Source of the DNA: Deltaproteobacteria bacterium
Lineage (GTDB): Bacteria > Myxococcota_A > UBA9160 > UBA4427
Length of the DNA stretch: 64,000 nt
NCBI GenBank assembly: GCA_029261855.1
Contig: JAJDAN010000083.1
Coordinates: forward strand, 62,001 to 126,000
Direction of reading: 5' to 3'
Positions within the stretch are counted from its first letter, which is position 1, and every line of letters starts with the position of its first letter. The position numbers were made by a program, and so were the translations under genes. Shown here piece after piece: positions 51,397 through 60,806 of this stretch. The notes under the pieces were generated by a model. That model had not been told where the DNA came from, ran no database searches, and was given only the letters and a program-made list of their open reading frames with translations.

Positions 51397-52959
51397 GTGG
51401 GAACCATCGTCACAGTCAAGCAGGGAAAGCTGCAGGGTGAGGTGCAGCGGGGGATCGCCACGTTCCGGGGCATTCCCTTCGCCCAGCCGCCCACGGGAGA
51501 GCTGCGCTTCCAGGCGCCACAACCTCCCAAGCGCTGGAAGGACGTGCGTCGCGCCACCGCCTATGGTCCCGCGGCTCCGCAGATCGGCCCCGTGAACCGG
51601 TTGATCCGGACGATCATCGGCGCGGCCGGCAGCAAGCAGAGCCAGGACTGTCTCTACCTCAATGTCTGGACGCCGGGTTGCGATCGGCGACGGCGTCCGG
51701 TGATGGTCTGGATTCACGGCGGCGCGTTCATTCTCGGGTCCGGATCGACGCCCATCTACCAGGGCGGCCGGCTCGCGAAGCGCGGCGACGTGGTCGTGGT
51801 GACCATCAACTACCGACTCGGAGCACTCGGCTTCCTCAGCTGGGAGGGCATCCGCGGGGGTGGCGAGGCCCCGCCCGCGAACCTCGGGCTCCGCGACCAG
51901 ATCGCAGCGCTCGAATGGGTCCGCGACAACATCTCGAAGTTCGGCGGCGACCCCGAGAACGTCACCCTATTCGGAGAGTCCGCGGGCGCGATGAGCACCG
52001 GTACATTGCTCGGAACTCCCGCAGCCCGCGGCTTGTTCCACAAGGCGATCCTGCAGAGCGGCGCCGCGCACAACGTGTCCGCGGCGGACGTCGCGGCGCG
52101 CGTCGGCGAGCAGTTCGTCGACTATCTCGAAGTGCACGGCGATCCCGTCAAGGAACTGATGGAGCTGCCGGTGACCCAGCTCATGCGCGCCCAGGCGCGC
52201 ACGACCGCACGGGTGGGTCTCGAGGACGGCATGATGGCCTGGCAGCCGTGTGTCGATGGGGACCTGATCCCCGAGGATCCGCTCAAGGCCATCGCCCGGG
52301 GCGACTCTGCAGACATCCCGATCCTGATCGGGACGAACCGCGACGAGTTCAAGCTCTTCATGGCCGCGGATCGCATCCGTCTGGACGACCGCAGGCTCGA
52401 GGAACGACTCCGCAGCCTGATGCCGGGAGTCGACTCCGAGGGGAACGCCATCGCCGACAAGGCGCTCGAAGCCTACGCGCGTGCGGTGGGACCTCGGGGA
52501 CGTGAAGCGTCCGAGCGCTGGGCGGCGTTCCAGAGCGACCGCATCTTCCACTATCCGGCCGCCCGTCTGGCCGACCTGCAGGCCGATCACCAACCCCGCA
52601 CCTACGCCTACCTCTTCGAATGGGTGCCGCCGGTGCTGGGCCGGGCCCTGGGTTCGTGCCACGGACTCGAGCTTCCCTTCGTGTTCGGGGGCGTCAAGAC
52701 CGCCCTGATGCGCGCCGGCCTGGTCGCGAACCCCGGTGCAGCGCGATTGTGCGACAAGATGCAGGACGCCTGGATCGCGTTCGCGCGCAACGGCGAGCCC
52801 GGTCACGACGCGCTGCCGGACTGGCCCGCCTACTCGCGCTTCTGCCGCTACACGATGACCCTGGGCGACCACTGCACCCTGCGCGAAGATCCCCACCGCA
52901 AGGGCCGCGAGTTCTGGGAACCCCTCGCCCGCCACGGCGAAGCGGCCCGCATGTTCTAG
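51397..52959 (+). CDS. carboxylesterase/lipase family protein
   Basis: A 520-residue type B carboxylesterase. The start GTG at 51397 was chosen because the product then begins MGTIVTVKQGKLQGEVQRG, the usual first strand, with GGGAG in front. IHGGAFILGSG is the oxyanion hole, FGESAGAMS carries the nucleophile S195, NRDEF the acidic residue and SCHGLELPFVF the histidine. No signal peptide, so cytoplasmic. It leads the wax ester synthase gene by 29 bases and may release fatty acids for it. Confidence 0.9.
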   Translation: MGTIVTVKQGKLQGEVQRGIATFRGIPFAQPPTGELRFQAPQPPKRWKDVRRATAYGPAAPQIGPVNRLIRTIIGAAGSKQSQDCLYLNVWTPGCDRRRRPVMVWIHGGAFILGSGSTPIYQGGRLAKRGDVVVVTINYRLGALGFLSWEGIRGGGEAPPANLGLRDQIAALEWVRDNISKFGGDPENVTLFGESAGAMSTGTLLGTPAARGLFHKAILQSGAAHNVSAADVAARVGEQFVDYLEVHGDPVKELMELPVTQLMRAQARTTARVGLEDGMMAWQPCVDGDLIPEDPLKAIARGDSADIPILIGTNRDEFKLFMAADRIRLDDRRLEERLRSLMPGVDSEGNAIADKALEAYARAVGPRGREASERWAAFQSDRIFHYPAARLADLQADHQPRTYAYLFEWVPPVLGRALGSCHGLELPFVFGGVKTALMRAGLVANPGAARLCDKMQDAWIAFARNGEPGHDALPDWPAYSRFCRYTMTLGDHCTLREDPHRKGREFWEPLARHGEAARMF

Positions 52960-52988
52960 AGAGTTCAGGTTCGACAGGAGGGTCCGCG

Positions 52989-54371
52989 ATGTCTCGCCCC
53001 GACCGACTCGGGATGCAGGACGCCTCGTTTCTCTATATCGAGAACGAGTCGAGTCACATGCACATTGCTTCCGTCGCCATCTTCGACGGCCCGCCGCCCC
53101 ACGCGGACGAGGTGGAGGCGATGATCTCGTCGAAGCTCCACCACGTGCCGCGCTATCGGCAGGTGGTGCGCTTCGTCCCGCTCGACCTCGGTTCGCCGGT
53201 CTGGTGCGACGACCCGCACTTCAATCTCGGGTACCACGTTCGCCACACGGCCTTGCCGTCGCCGGGGAGCGAGGATCAGCTCCAGACCCTGGTCGGGCGT
53301 GTGATGTCGCAGAAGCTCGACCGCAGCAAGCCGCTCTGGGAGCTGTGGGTGGTCGAGGGTCTCGAGGAGGATCGCTGGGCGATCCTGTCGAAGACCCACC
53401 ACTGCATGGTCGACGGCGTAGCGGGCACCGACCTCATGACGACCCTGATGGACGATGCACCCGACACCCAGCATCCGGCGCCGGCACGCTTCCGGGCCGC
53501 CGACCTGCCTTCGCCGGTCGGCCTCTTGACGGGAGCCATTCGCGACGGTCTCTCGAGCCCCGTCGCGGCGGTGCGCGCGATTCGTGGCGCGCTCGCGGCG
53601 CCGAGGCGCTTCGTCGAGCAGCTCGGCGATCTCGGCGAGGGCCTTGCGACCTTCACCTCCTTCGGGAGCGATGGCGCCGAGTCGTCGCTCAACGGCCCGA
53701 TCTCCCCGCACCGTCGCTGGTGCTGGGCCGACAGCGAACTCGCCGACATCAAGAAGATCCGCAGCATCCATGGCGGCACCGTGAACGACGTGGTGCTCGC
53801 CATCATCACCCGCGGCTTCCGCGATCTGCTGCGAAAGCGCGGCGAGCCCGTGAAGGACCGCTTCGTTCGCACCCTGGTTCCGGTATCGATCCGAAAGGAG
53901 GACGAACGCGGTTCCTACAACAACCGGGTGTCCGCCATGTTCGCGGAGCTGCCGGTCGGCATCGCCGACCCCGTGGAGCGGCTGTCGTCGATCCACCTGC
54001 AGATGCGCGATCTGAAGGAGCACCACCAGGCGGTGGCTGCGGAAACCCTGACCTCGATTTCCGGCTTCGCGCCGCCCATGCTGCTGGCGCTCGGGGCACG
54101 GATCTTTTCGGGCCTCGAGCAGCACGCGGTGCAGACGGTGACGACCAACGTCCCCGGTCCCCAGCGCCAGTTGTATGCGGCGGGCCGGCCCATGCGAGCG
54201 GCCTATCCCTACGTGCCCCTCGCCGGCTCGGTGCGGATCGGCATTGCCATCTTCTCCTACGCGGGACACCTGACCTACGGCATCACCGGTGACTACGACG
54301 GCGCGCCGGACATCCAGGTCCTGGCGGACGGCATCGAGGAAGGGATCCGCGAGCTGCTGGCGACGGTCTAG
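52989..54371 (+). CDS. wax ester synthase/diacylglycerol acyltransferase (WS/DGAT)
   Basis: A 460-residue enzyme with the catalytic H137-H138-CMV-D142-G143 motif (HHxxxDG) and the second conserved block NDVVLAIITRGFRDLLRKRGE. Further family marks are MQDASFLYIEN at the start, KPLWELWVVEGL and TNVPGPQRQLYAAG. It joins acyl-CoA to a long-chain alcohol or diacylglycerol to make storage lipids. GACAGGAGG precedes the ATG. The bases after its TAG in the same frame still code for a degraded amidohydrolase C-terminus. Confidence 0.93.
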   Translation: MSRPDRLGMQDASFLYIENESSHMHIASVAIFDGPPPHADEVEAMISSKLHHVPRYRQVVRFVPLDLGSPVWCDDPHFNLGYHVRHTALPSPGSEDQLQTLVGRVMSQKLDRSKPLWELWVVEGLEEDRWAILSKTHHCMVDGVAGTDLMTTLMDDAPDTQHPAPARFRAADLPSPVGLLTGAIRDGLSSPVAAVRAIRGALAAPRRFVEQLGDLGEGLATFTSFGSDGAESSLNGPISPHRRWCWADSELADIKKIRSIHGGTVNDVVLAIITRGFRDLLRKRGEPVKDRFVRTLVPVSIRKEDERGSYNNRVSAMFAELPVGIADPVERLSSIHLQMRDLKEHHQAVAAETLTSISGFAPPMLLALGARIFSGLEQHAVQTVTTNVPGPQRQLYAAGRPMRAAYPYVPLAGSVRIGIAIFSYAGHLTYGITGDYDGAPDIQVLADGIEEGIRELLATV

Positions 54372-54491
54372 CGGCTGGCCGATCTCGTGATCCTGTCGGA
54401 ATCACCGCTGGTCGATCCCGCGCGCATCGACGAGATCGAGGTCGTCGAGACGATCGTGGCCGGAGAGGTCGCGTACCGGCGCGACCCGTGA
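54372..54491 (+). pseudogene. C-terminal remnant of an amidohydrolase (YtcJ-like)
   Basis: Directly after the TAG of the WS/DGAT gene, in the same frame, 38 codons read L-A-D-L-V-I-L-S-E-S-P-L-V-D-P-A-R-I and close with I-V-A-G-E-V-A-Y-R-R-D-P-stop. This is the ending of amidohydrolases of the YtcJ/imidazolonepropionase group (x-A-D-L-V-V-L-D-x-D-P ... T-x-V-x-G-x-V-V-Y). No start codon or upstream part is present; the only GTG is at 54387. It looks like the scar of a deletion that fused this end to the WS/DGAT stop. Confidence 0.7.
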
Positions 54492-54535
54492 GATGGCTCG
54501 GTGTGTGGTGATATCCATACGCGCCTGAACGGACG

Positions 54536-54551
54536 CGTTTGTGCCCAAACG
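54536..54551. promoter_or_regulatory. inverted repeat upstream of the ammonium transporter gene
   Basis: CGTTTG-TGCC-CAAACG (6-base perfect arms, 54536-54551). A related direct repeat AACGG(A/G)CGC at 54528-54536 and 54548-54556 overlaps it. It lies about 50 bases before the start of amtB and may be an operator. No sigma-54 -24/-12 element was found. Confidence 0.35.
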
Positions 54552-54599
54552 GGCGCACTTTCGTGGTAGAACCTTCGGACCCCGGGGCCATCCGCGGGT

Positions 54600-56235
<1,636 letters not shown>

Positions 56236-56273
56236 GGGGTCAAGGGCGTGAGGAGCGTCAGGGGATCCGGCGC

Positions 56274-56900
56274 TCAGGCCCGTTCCAGCTCCAGGATCGA
56301 CCAGCCGCTTCCGGTCTCAGCGATGGCGCTCTTACGCGCCTCGCCCTCGTCGTGAGCGAACACCAGGATCGATCGGGTTCGCGGGCCGGCGTCCATCTTG
56401 ACCCGCACGCGGTAGCGGTCCGGCCGCGGCAGGCCCACGGGCTTGGCGCGGGTTGCCGCCGCGGTCTTCGCCTGGGTTGCGGACCCTGCCCCGGCCTTGC
56501 GTTGGGTTCGGGTCTTGGCCGCGGGCTTGGCATCCGGCGCCGGCTGGGGCGCGGCCGCGACCGGAGGTGCCTCGGGGACGGCGGGGATCCCGAGCAGATC
56601 GCCGAAGTCGTCCGGCGCGTCGGACAGCACGAGGCCGAGCCGCGACGAGACCTCGCCGCTGTTCTTCCGCTTCACTCGCCGGTGGTGCCAGACGATCGCC
56701 TGAACGTGAATGGGTTCCTGACGCGTGGGCTGGAGCAGGACGCTGAGGATGTCTCCCTGGTCCACATCCATTTCGACCTGCACCGACAATCCGCCGACCG
56801 AGACGTCCCGCACCGTTCCGTCCACGGGCTTGCCGCATCCGCTGACCTGGCAGGGGATGGAGCAGCGGACCCGCTGTTCTCTGCGTCGTTCAGCACCCAC
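56274..56900 (-). CDS. PilZ domain protein
   Basis: A 208-residue protein, GTG start at 56900. The PilZ domain fills the first ~100 residues, with R-R-R-E-Q-R (5-10) and D-V-S-V-G-G (33-38), the c-di-GMP-binding motifs. An Ala/Pro/Lys-rich linker (about residues 106-160) leads to a C-terminal region ending ...WSILELERA. It is a likely effector for the c-di-GMP made by the FHA-GGDEF protein. The codons before the GTG stay open for another 14 residues without a start, and the structured stretch at 56940-57109 lies upstream. Confidence 0.88.
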   Translation of the reverse strand: MGAERRREQRVRCSIPCQVSGCGKPVDGTVRDVSVGGLSVQVEMDVDQGDILSVLLQPTRQEPIHVQAIVWHHRRVKRKNSGEVSSRLGLVLSDAPDDFGDLLGIPAVPEAPPVAAAPQPAPDAKPAAKTRTQRKAGAGSATQAKTAAATRAKPVGLPRPDRYRVRVKMDAGPRTRSILVFAHDEGEARKSAIAETGSGWSILELERA

Positions 56901-56939
56901 CCATAGCGCTTCGGTCCCACGGAGCTGGGCTTTAGTACG

Positions 56940-57109
56940 TTAGGCGGGCGCCCGGGAACGCCCCCCAAACAGGCTGGGGGATTCCACCTAATGCGTCCGC
57001 TTCTGGCGCATAGCATCCTGAGGGCGCCGGCGTTTCGCCCTAGGAGCCTTCCCCCAGATGCAGTCTTGGGGAAGGCGACGCCGCAAAGGTCGGAAGACCG
57101 CAGCCGGCG
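56940..57109. ncRNA. candidate structured RNA of unknown type (strand undetermined)
   Basis: Five local hairpins in 170 bases. (1) TTAGGCGG/CCACCTAA with inner CCCCC/GGGGG. (2) ATGCG/CGCAT (56991-57011). (3) AGGGCG/CGCCCT (57021-57041). (4) A 9-base stem GCCTTCCCC/GGGGAAGGC (57046-57076). (5) CGCCG/CGGCG enclosing GGTC-GGAA-GACC (57079-57109) with asymmetric internal loops CAAA and GCAGC. Such a density is unusual even for GC-rich DNA. On the minus strand it would form the PilZ leader. Read on the plus strand, hairpin 5 loosely resembles the GACGCAAAG...GCAGCCGG core of c-di-GMP-I riboswitches, but the matching 5' part is missing. Confidence 0.45.
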
Positions 57110-57126
57110 AGCACGCTGCGGGGGGA

Positions 57127-57157
57127 ATCTGACGACCCGTCAGATCTGGGCTAGATT
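57127..57157 (+). promoter_or_regulatory. promoter with overlapping palindromic operator before the amidohydrolase gene
   Basis: ATCTGACG-ACC-CGTCAGAT (57127-57145) has perfect 8-base arms. Its left arm contains CTGACG (57129-57134), a -35-like element, with TAGATT (57152-57157) as -10 after 17 bases. A dimeric repressor bound there would cover the -35. The transcript would start near 57164 and carry a 39-base leader with AGGAGA. Confidence 0.5.
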
Positions 57158-57202
57158 CGATGGCCGAGCCCGCGATGGCGACGAGACCAGGAGACCCGGC
57201 CC

Positions 57203-58438
57203 ATGCCCACGGGCACGCCCTACATCACGATCACTGCCGACACCCACGCCGGTGCCGCGATCGACAGCTATCGGGACTATCTCGACCCCGGCTTCCGTGA
57301 CGACTTCGATGCCTGGCGCGGGGCGTACAAGAACCCGGCCAAGAGGCACGTCGGCAGCAAGAAGACGAAGAACTGGGACTCGGCGGAGCGACGCACGGAC
57401 CTGGAGCGCGACGGCGTCGTCGGCGAGGTCATCTTCCCGAATACCGTTCCGCCCTTCTACGCCCAGGCGTTCCATATCTCTCCGCCCCCGACGCCGGCCC
57501 ACTATGCGCGGGAGCTGGCGGGCATGCGTGCACACAACCGCTGGCTGGCGGACTTCTGTCGCGAGGAGCCCACGCGTCGGGCGGGGATCGGCCTGATCCA
57601 CCTCAACGACGTGGACGACGCCATCGCCGACGCCAGCTGGATCGCGGAGAACGGTCTGCGCGGAGGCGTGCTGCTGCCCCTGCCTTCGCCTTCGGAGCAC
57701 TGGCTGAAGCCGCTCAATCATCCGGAATACGACCGGCTCTGGGCGGCCCTCCAGGACCTCGACCTCGTGATCAACCAGCACTCGGGCCAGGGGTCGCCCG
57801 AATACGGCGAGGGCCAGGGGTCGAAGGCGTTGTGGGCGCTCGAGATGTCCTTCTTCGTCCAGCGCGGTTTCACTCACCTCATCATGGGGGGCGTCTTCGA
57901 GCGCTTTCCGAAGCTCAAGTACATCCTGACCGAGTCGGGTTGCGCCTGGGCACCGGGCGTCATGCGGCAGCTCGACGCCATGTTCCTCGCATGGAAGGCC
58001 GGCGCGATCGGCGAGATCGACACCTCGAAGGATCCGGCCCTGAAGGAGTTGCCCAGCTTCTACGCGAAGCGCAACTGCTGGTACGGCGCGAGCTTCCCGT
58101 CGCCGCGCGACATCAAGGGGCGGGAAACCGTGGGAGTCGACAAGATCCTGTGGGGCAACGACTACCCGCATTACGAGGGCTGCTACCCGTACTCACGCGA
58201 GAACATGCGCTTCGCCTTCTCCGACGTGTCCGAGAAGGAGGTGCGCATGATGTTGGGGGAGAACGCCGCAGCGCTCTACAAGTTCGACCTCGACGCCCTG
58301 CGTCCGGCGGCGGAGGCGGTCAACATCACGCCCGACCTGGTGCGCGAGCCCCTGGACGAGATCCCCGCCGACTCCACCTGCATTACGTTCATGCGCGCCC
58401 GGGCCGAGAAGCAGTTCGCGGCGGCGCGCGCGAAGTAG
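57203..58438 (+). CDS. amidohydrolase family protein (amidohydrolase_2/ACMSD-like)
   Basis: A 411-residue enzyme. The metal-side sequences are ITADTHAGAAIDSYRDY at the N-terminus, VINQHSGQGSPEYG in the middle and VDKILWGNDYPHYEGCYPYS near the end (the last Asp/His). The alternating-strand TIM barrel of amidohydrolase_2 proteins fits. In place of the usual H-x-H there is D-T-H, which occurs in this subgroup. Members hydrolyse or decarboxylate aromatic acids; the substrate is not known. AGGAGA lies 8 bases before the ATG. Controlled by the promoter and palindrome described at 57127-57157. Confidence 0.85.
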   Translation: MPTGTPYITITADTHAGAAIDSYRDYLDPGFRDDFDAWRGAYKNPAKRHVGSKKTKNWDSAERRTDLERDGVVGEVIFPNTVPPFYAQAFHISPPPTPAHYARELAGMRAHNRWLADFCREEPTRRAGIGLIHLNDVDDAIADASWIAENGLRGGVLLPLPSPSEHWLKPLNHPEYDRLWAALQDLDLVINQHSGQGSPEYGEGQGSKALWALEMSFFVQRGFTHLIMGGVFERFPKLKYILTESGCAWAPGVMRQLDAMFLAWKAGAIGEIDTSKDPALKELPSFYAKRNCWYGASFPSPRDIKGRETVGVDKILWGNDYPHYEGCYPYSRENMRFAFSDVSEKEVRMMLGENAAALYKFDLDALRPAAEAVNITPDLVREPLDEIPADSTCITFMRARAEKQFAAARAK

Positions 58439-58445
58439 GCGAGCG

Positions 58446-59735
58446 TCAGGGCGCGTCGGGGCCCGTCAGGACCTGGCGCCGCGCTTCCAGCTTCTCGATC
58501 TGATCACCCAGCCAGGCCGACAGCCAGAAATTCACGCTTTCCGCGAGCAGGTGGCGGTGTACTGCGATGGCCAGGTCGAGCGCGGCTGCATGGTCCTCCG
58601 GCTGGGACAGCAACACGTCGAGCAGCAGCAGGGCATGCACGGGGTCGCCGGCGTCGAAGCGTTCTCGTGCGCGGCCCACGATGGCGTCCGGGCCGGCGAG
58701 ATCGATCCAGTCGCGGTGGACTTCCCGAGGCGCGACGGGATATAGCTCCGTCGTCGACTGATGGTGGAACCAGCCGGCGTAGTGCTCCCAGATGGCGCGG
58801 ACGCTCCAGGGCACGCTGCCGTAGCCTTCCCCGACGTCGAGCTCGGGAGGGAGCTGGATCTCGCGCATCAGGCTGTGGACGTCGGCGCCGGCGTTCATGC
58901 CCTTCACCGTCTCGTCGTGGACGTACAGAATGGCGCCGTGCAGGCGCTCGAGCTCTTCGCGGATCAGCTGTGCGCCGTGAATCGGTGCATGGTGGCCGAC
59001 CAGCAGATGATCGGGCTCGAGGGCGATCACGCGCTCGACGGCGCGAGCGACGGTGAGCGCATCGCGATAGCGGTCGCCCCGGATCGTGACGAGATTCGGG
59101 AAGTGCCCAAAGAGGCAGCTGAAGAGATTGCCCGGGAAGCAGATGCGGTGGTCCGGTAGCCACACGACGAGGCTGTCGTTCGTCTCGCCGCCGGGAATGC
59201 CGAAGAGTTCGACCCGCAGCCCGCCCAGCTCGAACTCAGTTCGGTCTTCGAAGGTGCGAGTTGGCGTCGGAATGGCCTGGGGCGGAGGCTTGCCGATTTC
59301 CTTCGACACGTAGGCCATCAAATCGGCGAGCTTGTCGCGGAACGCGAAGGCCGAGCGCGCGCCGCGGAAGGCCGCCAGACGCGCGTCGTAGGCCTGGTGT
59401 TCGGCGTTGCCGGCGTGTGCGATGACCTCGGTGCCTTCCTCGCGCAGATAGTCGACGCCGCCGACGTGGTCGACGTGGCCCTGGGTGAGGATGATGGTTC
59501 GGATGGGCGCAGTGGAGACCGAGTCGAAGTTCTGCTTGTGGATGGGCGCTTCCATGGCCATGCCCGTGTTGATCACGATGTTGCCGTCGTCGGTGGTGAT
59601 CAGGAAGCTGTTCGACAGCCCTTCGGACAGGTAGACGAAATCGTTCACGCGCTGGATGCCCAGCTTCGCCGGGTAGGGCTCGCCCGGGCGCGACCGGTAC
59701 AGGGGCTCGCGACGGCTGCGATCCGCGCGGCTCAT
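58446..59735 (-). CDS. alkylsulfatase-like metallo-beta-lactamase-fold protein
   Basis: A 429-residue protein. The N-terminal half is an MBL domain: ILTQGHVDHVGGVDYL carries Q85, H87, D89 and H90, so the first histidine of HxHxDH is glutamine. IPGGETNDSLVVWLPDHRICFPGN and LLVGHHAPIHG supply the other ligands. The C-terminal part (about 150 residues) resembles the dimerisation and sterol-carrier region of linear alkylsulfatases such as SdsA1 (VHDETVKGMNAG, WEHYAGWFHHQSTTELY). QxHxDH also occurs in GOB-type beta-lactamases. It starts 4 bases inside the LLM gene end (ATGA). Confidence 0.82.
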   Translation of the reverse strand: MSRADRSRREPLYRSRPGEPYPAKLGIQRVNDFVYLSEGLSNSFLITTDDGNIVINTGMAMEAPIHKQNFDSVSTAPIRTIILTQGHVDHVGGVDYLREEGTEVIAHAGNAEHQAYDARLAAFRGARSAFAFRDKLADLMAYVSKEIGKPPPQAIPTPTRTFEDRTEFELGGLRVELFGIPGGETNDSLVVWLPDHRICFPGNLFSCLFGHFPNLVTIRGDRYRDALTVARAVERVIALEPDHLLVGHHAPIHGAQLIREELERLHGAILYVHDETVKGMNAGADVHSLMREIQLPPELDVGEGYGSVPWSVRAIWEHYAGWFHHQSTTELYPVAPREVHRDWIDLAGPDAIVGRARERFDAGDPVHALLLLDVLLSQPEDHAAALDLAIAVHRHLLAESVNFWLSAWLGDQIEKLEARRQVLTGPDAP

Positions 59736-60697
59736 GGGCGCCCTGCGAGCCTGCGGAAGGCCTGCGCCACGGGCGCGAGGAAGTCGGTGGCGGCGGAGAG
59801 GTCGTCGGGCAGGGGCAAGGTGGCGCGGAAGTCGGTGATGCCGGCCTCGATCATGGCGGGGACCGGCGCCAGGCTGGGCTCGAGCTCGACCCGGCCCACG
59901 GCGTCGAAGCGGACGGGCAGGTAGCTCGTCACCTGGAAGCCCTCGCTGCTGCGACCGGCGGCCTCGAGGGCTTCGCGGATGCGAGCGAGCCCGGCGACGG
60001 GGTTGTGGGCGTCGTCTCCCCACGGAATCCAGCCGCTCCCGAAGCGGACGATGCGCGCGAGCACGGCGTCGTTCAGTCGTCCGCTGATCCAGAGCGGAAC
60101 GCCCCCCGTTTGCAGCGGCTTCGGCATGGCGTGGATGCCGTCGAACCGGACCTCGTCCCCTTCGTAGCTCGCGCGCTGTTCCTGCCACAGCAGCTGGCAG
60201 AGCTCGAGGGTCTGGTCGAGTCGAGCACCCCGGTGCGCATGCGGTACGCCGTTGGCTTCGTACTCTTCCTTCTGCCAGCCGACCCCGACGCCGAGGTCGA
60301 GGCGGCCTTCGGAAAGGACGTCGAGGGTCGCGGCCGCCTTGGCCAGGTTCGCCGGTCTCCGCAGTCCCGCGATCAGGATGCCGGTCATCAAACGGGTGTG
60401 GGTCGTCAGCGCCGCCCACATGGACAGGACGACCAGGGGGTCGAGCCAGTGGCCGTCGGGTCCGGTGGGTTGTCGTCCGCCTTCGAGGCCGCCCGCCTTG
60501 GGGTCTCCGTAGGCATCGAGGTTCTCTCCGAAGACGACGTGGTCCGAGACCACGAGACGATCGATCCCCGCGGCGTCCGCCGCCCGGGCCTGGTCGAGCA
60601 GCGGGCGCCAGCCGCCCGGGCCGGGGTCCTCTGCGGCGAAATTGAGCGGCTGGATGGAGAGTGCCGGCGTCACGTCGACGAGGGAATGGGGAGTCAT
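59732..60697 (-). CDS. LLM class (F420-dependent-like) flavin/deazaflavin oxidoreductase
   Basis: A 321-residue luciferase-like monooxygenase family protein. VVSDHVVFGENLDAYGDP, TRLMTGILIAGLRRPANLAKAAATLDVLSEGRLDLGVGVGWQKEEYE (given here only by position, about residues 95-140) and the closing barrel segments match the TIGR03619/TIGR03621-type F420 group. It transfers hydride from F420 or a flavin. It is translationally coupled to the alkylsulfatase-like gene. A TAGGAT box is 9 bases before the ATG. Confidence 0.87.
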   Translation of the reverse strand: MTPHSLVDVTPALSIQPLNFAAEDPGPGGWRPLLDQARAADAAGIDRLVVSDHVVFGENLDAYGDPKAGGLEGGRQPTGPDGHWLDPLVVLSMWAALTTHTRLMTGILIAGLRRPANLAKAAATLDVLSEGRLDLGVGVGWQKEEYEANGVPHAHRGARLDQTLELCQLLWQEQRASYEGDEVRFDGIHAMPKPLQTGGVPLWISGRLNDAVLARIVRFGSGWIPWGDDAHNPVAGLARIREALEAAGRSSEGFQVTSYLPVRFDAVGRVELEPSLAPVPAMIEAGITDFRATLPLPDDLSAATDFLAPVAQAFRRLAGRP

Positions 60698-60706
60698 CGA
60701 GGCCGA

Positions 60707-60712
60707 ATCCTA
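60707..60712 (-). promoter_or_regulatory. candidate -10 box (TAGGAT)
   Basis: On the minus strand TAGGAT ends 9 bases before the ATG at 60697. AGGA inside it could also act as a weak ribosome site, so leaderless status is uncertain. Confidence 0.3.
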
Positions 60713-60806
60713 CCGCTTCTGGCGCGGCTGGTGACTGGACGGCATTCAGCGCCGCGCGAGGGCGGGTCGCTTGCGGGGTCATTCCAGGTGCCGGAGGATT
60801 GGCGGG

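Larger units (their letters stand above)
56901..57202. other. 302-base divergent intergenic region
   Basis: The gap between the PilZ and amidohydrolase genes. It holds a run of five hairpins (56940-57109), a perfect palindrome (57127-57145) inside a promoter-like sequence, and the ribosome site of the amidohydrolase gene (AGGAGA, 57189-57194). Both genes could be controlled from here. Confidence 0.6.

Noticed and set aside
57079-57109. A c-di-GMP-I (GEMM) riboswitch
   Set aside because: Only the GACGC/GCAAAG...GCAGCCGG part is similar; the 5' GGCAAACC part and the tetraloop-receptor arrangement are missing, so only an unnamed structured element is reported.
57187-57196. CCAGGAGACC as a cobalamin riboswitch B12 box
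   Set aside because: It lies directly before the amidohydrolase start and serves as its ribosome site; the conserved cobalamin core upstream is absent.
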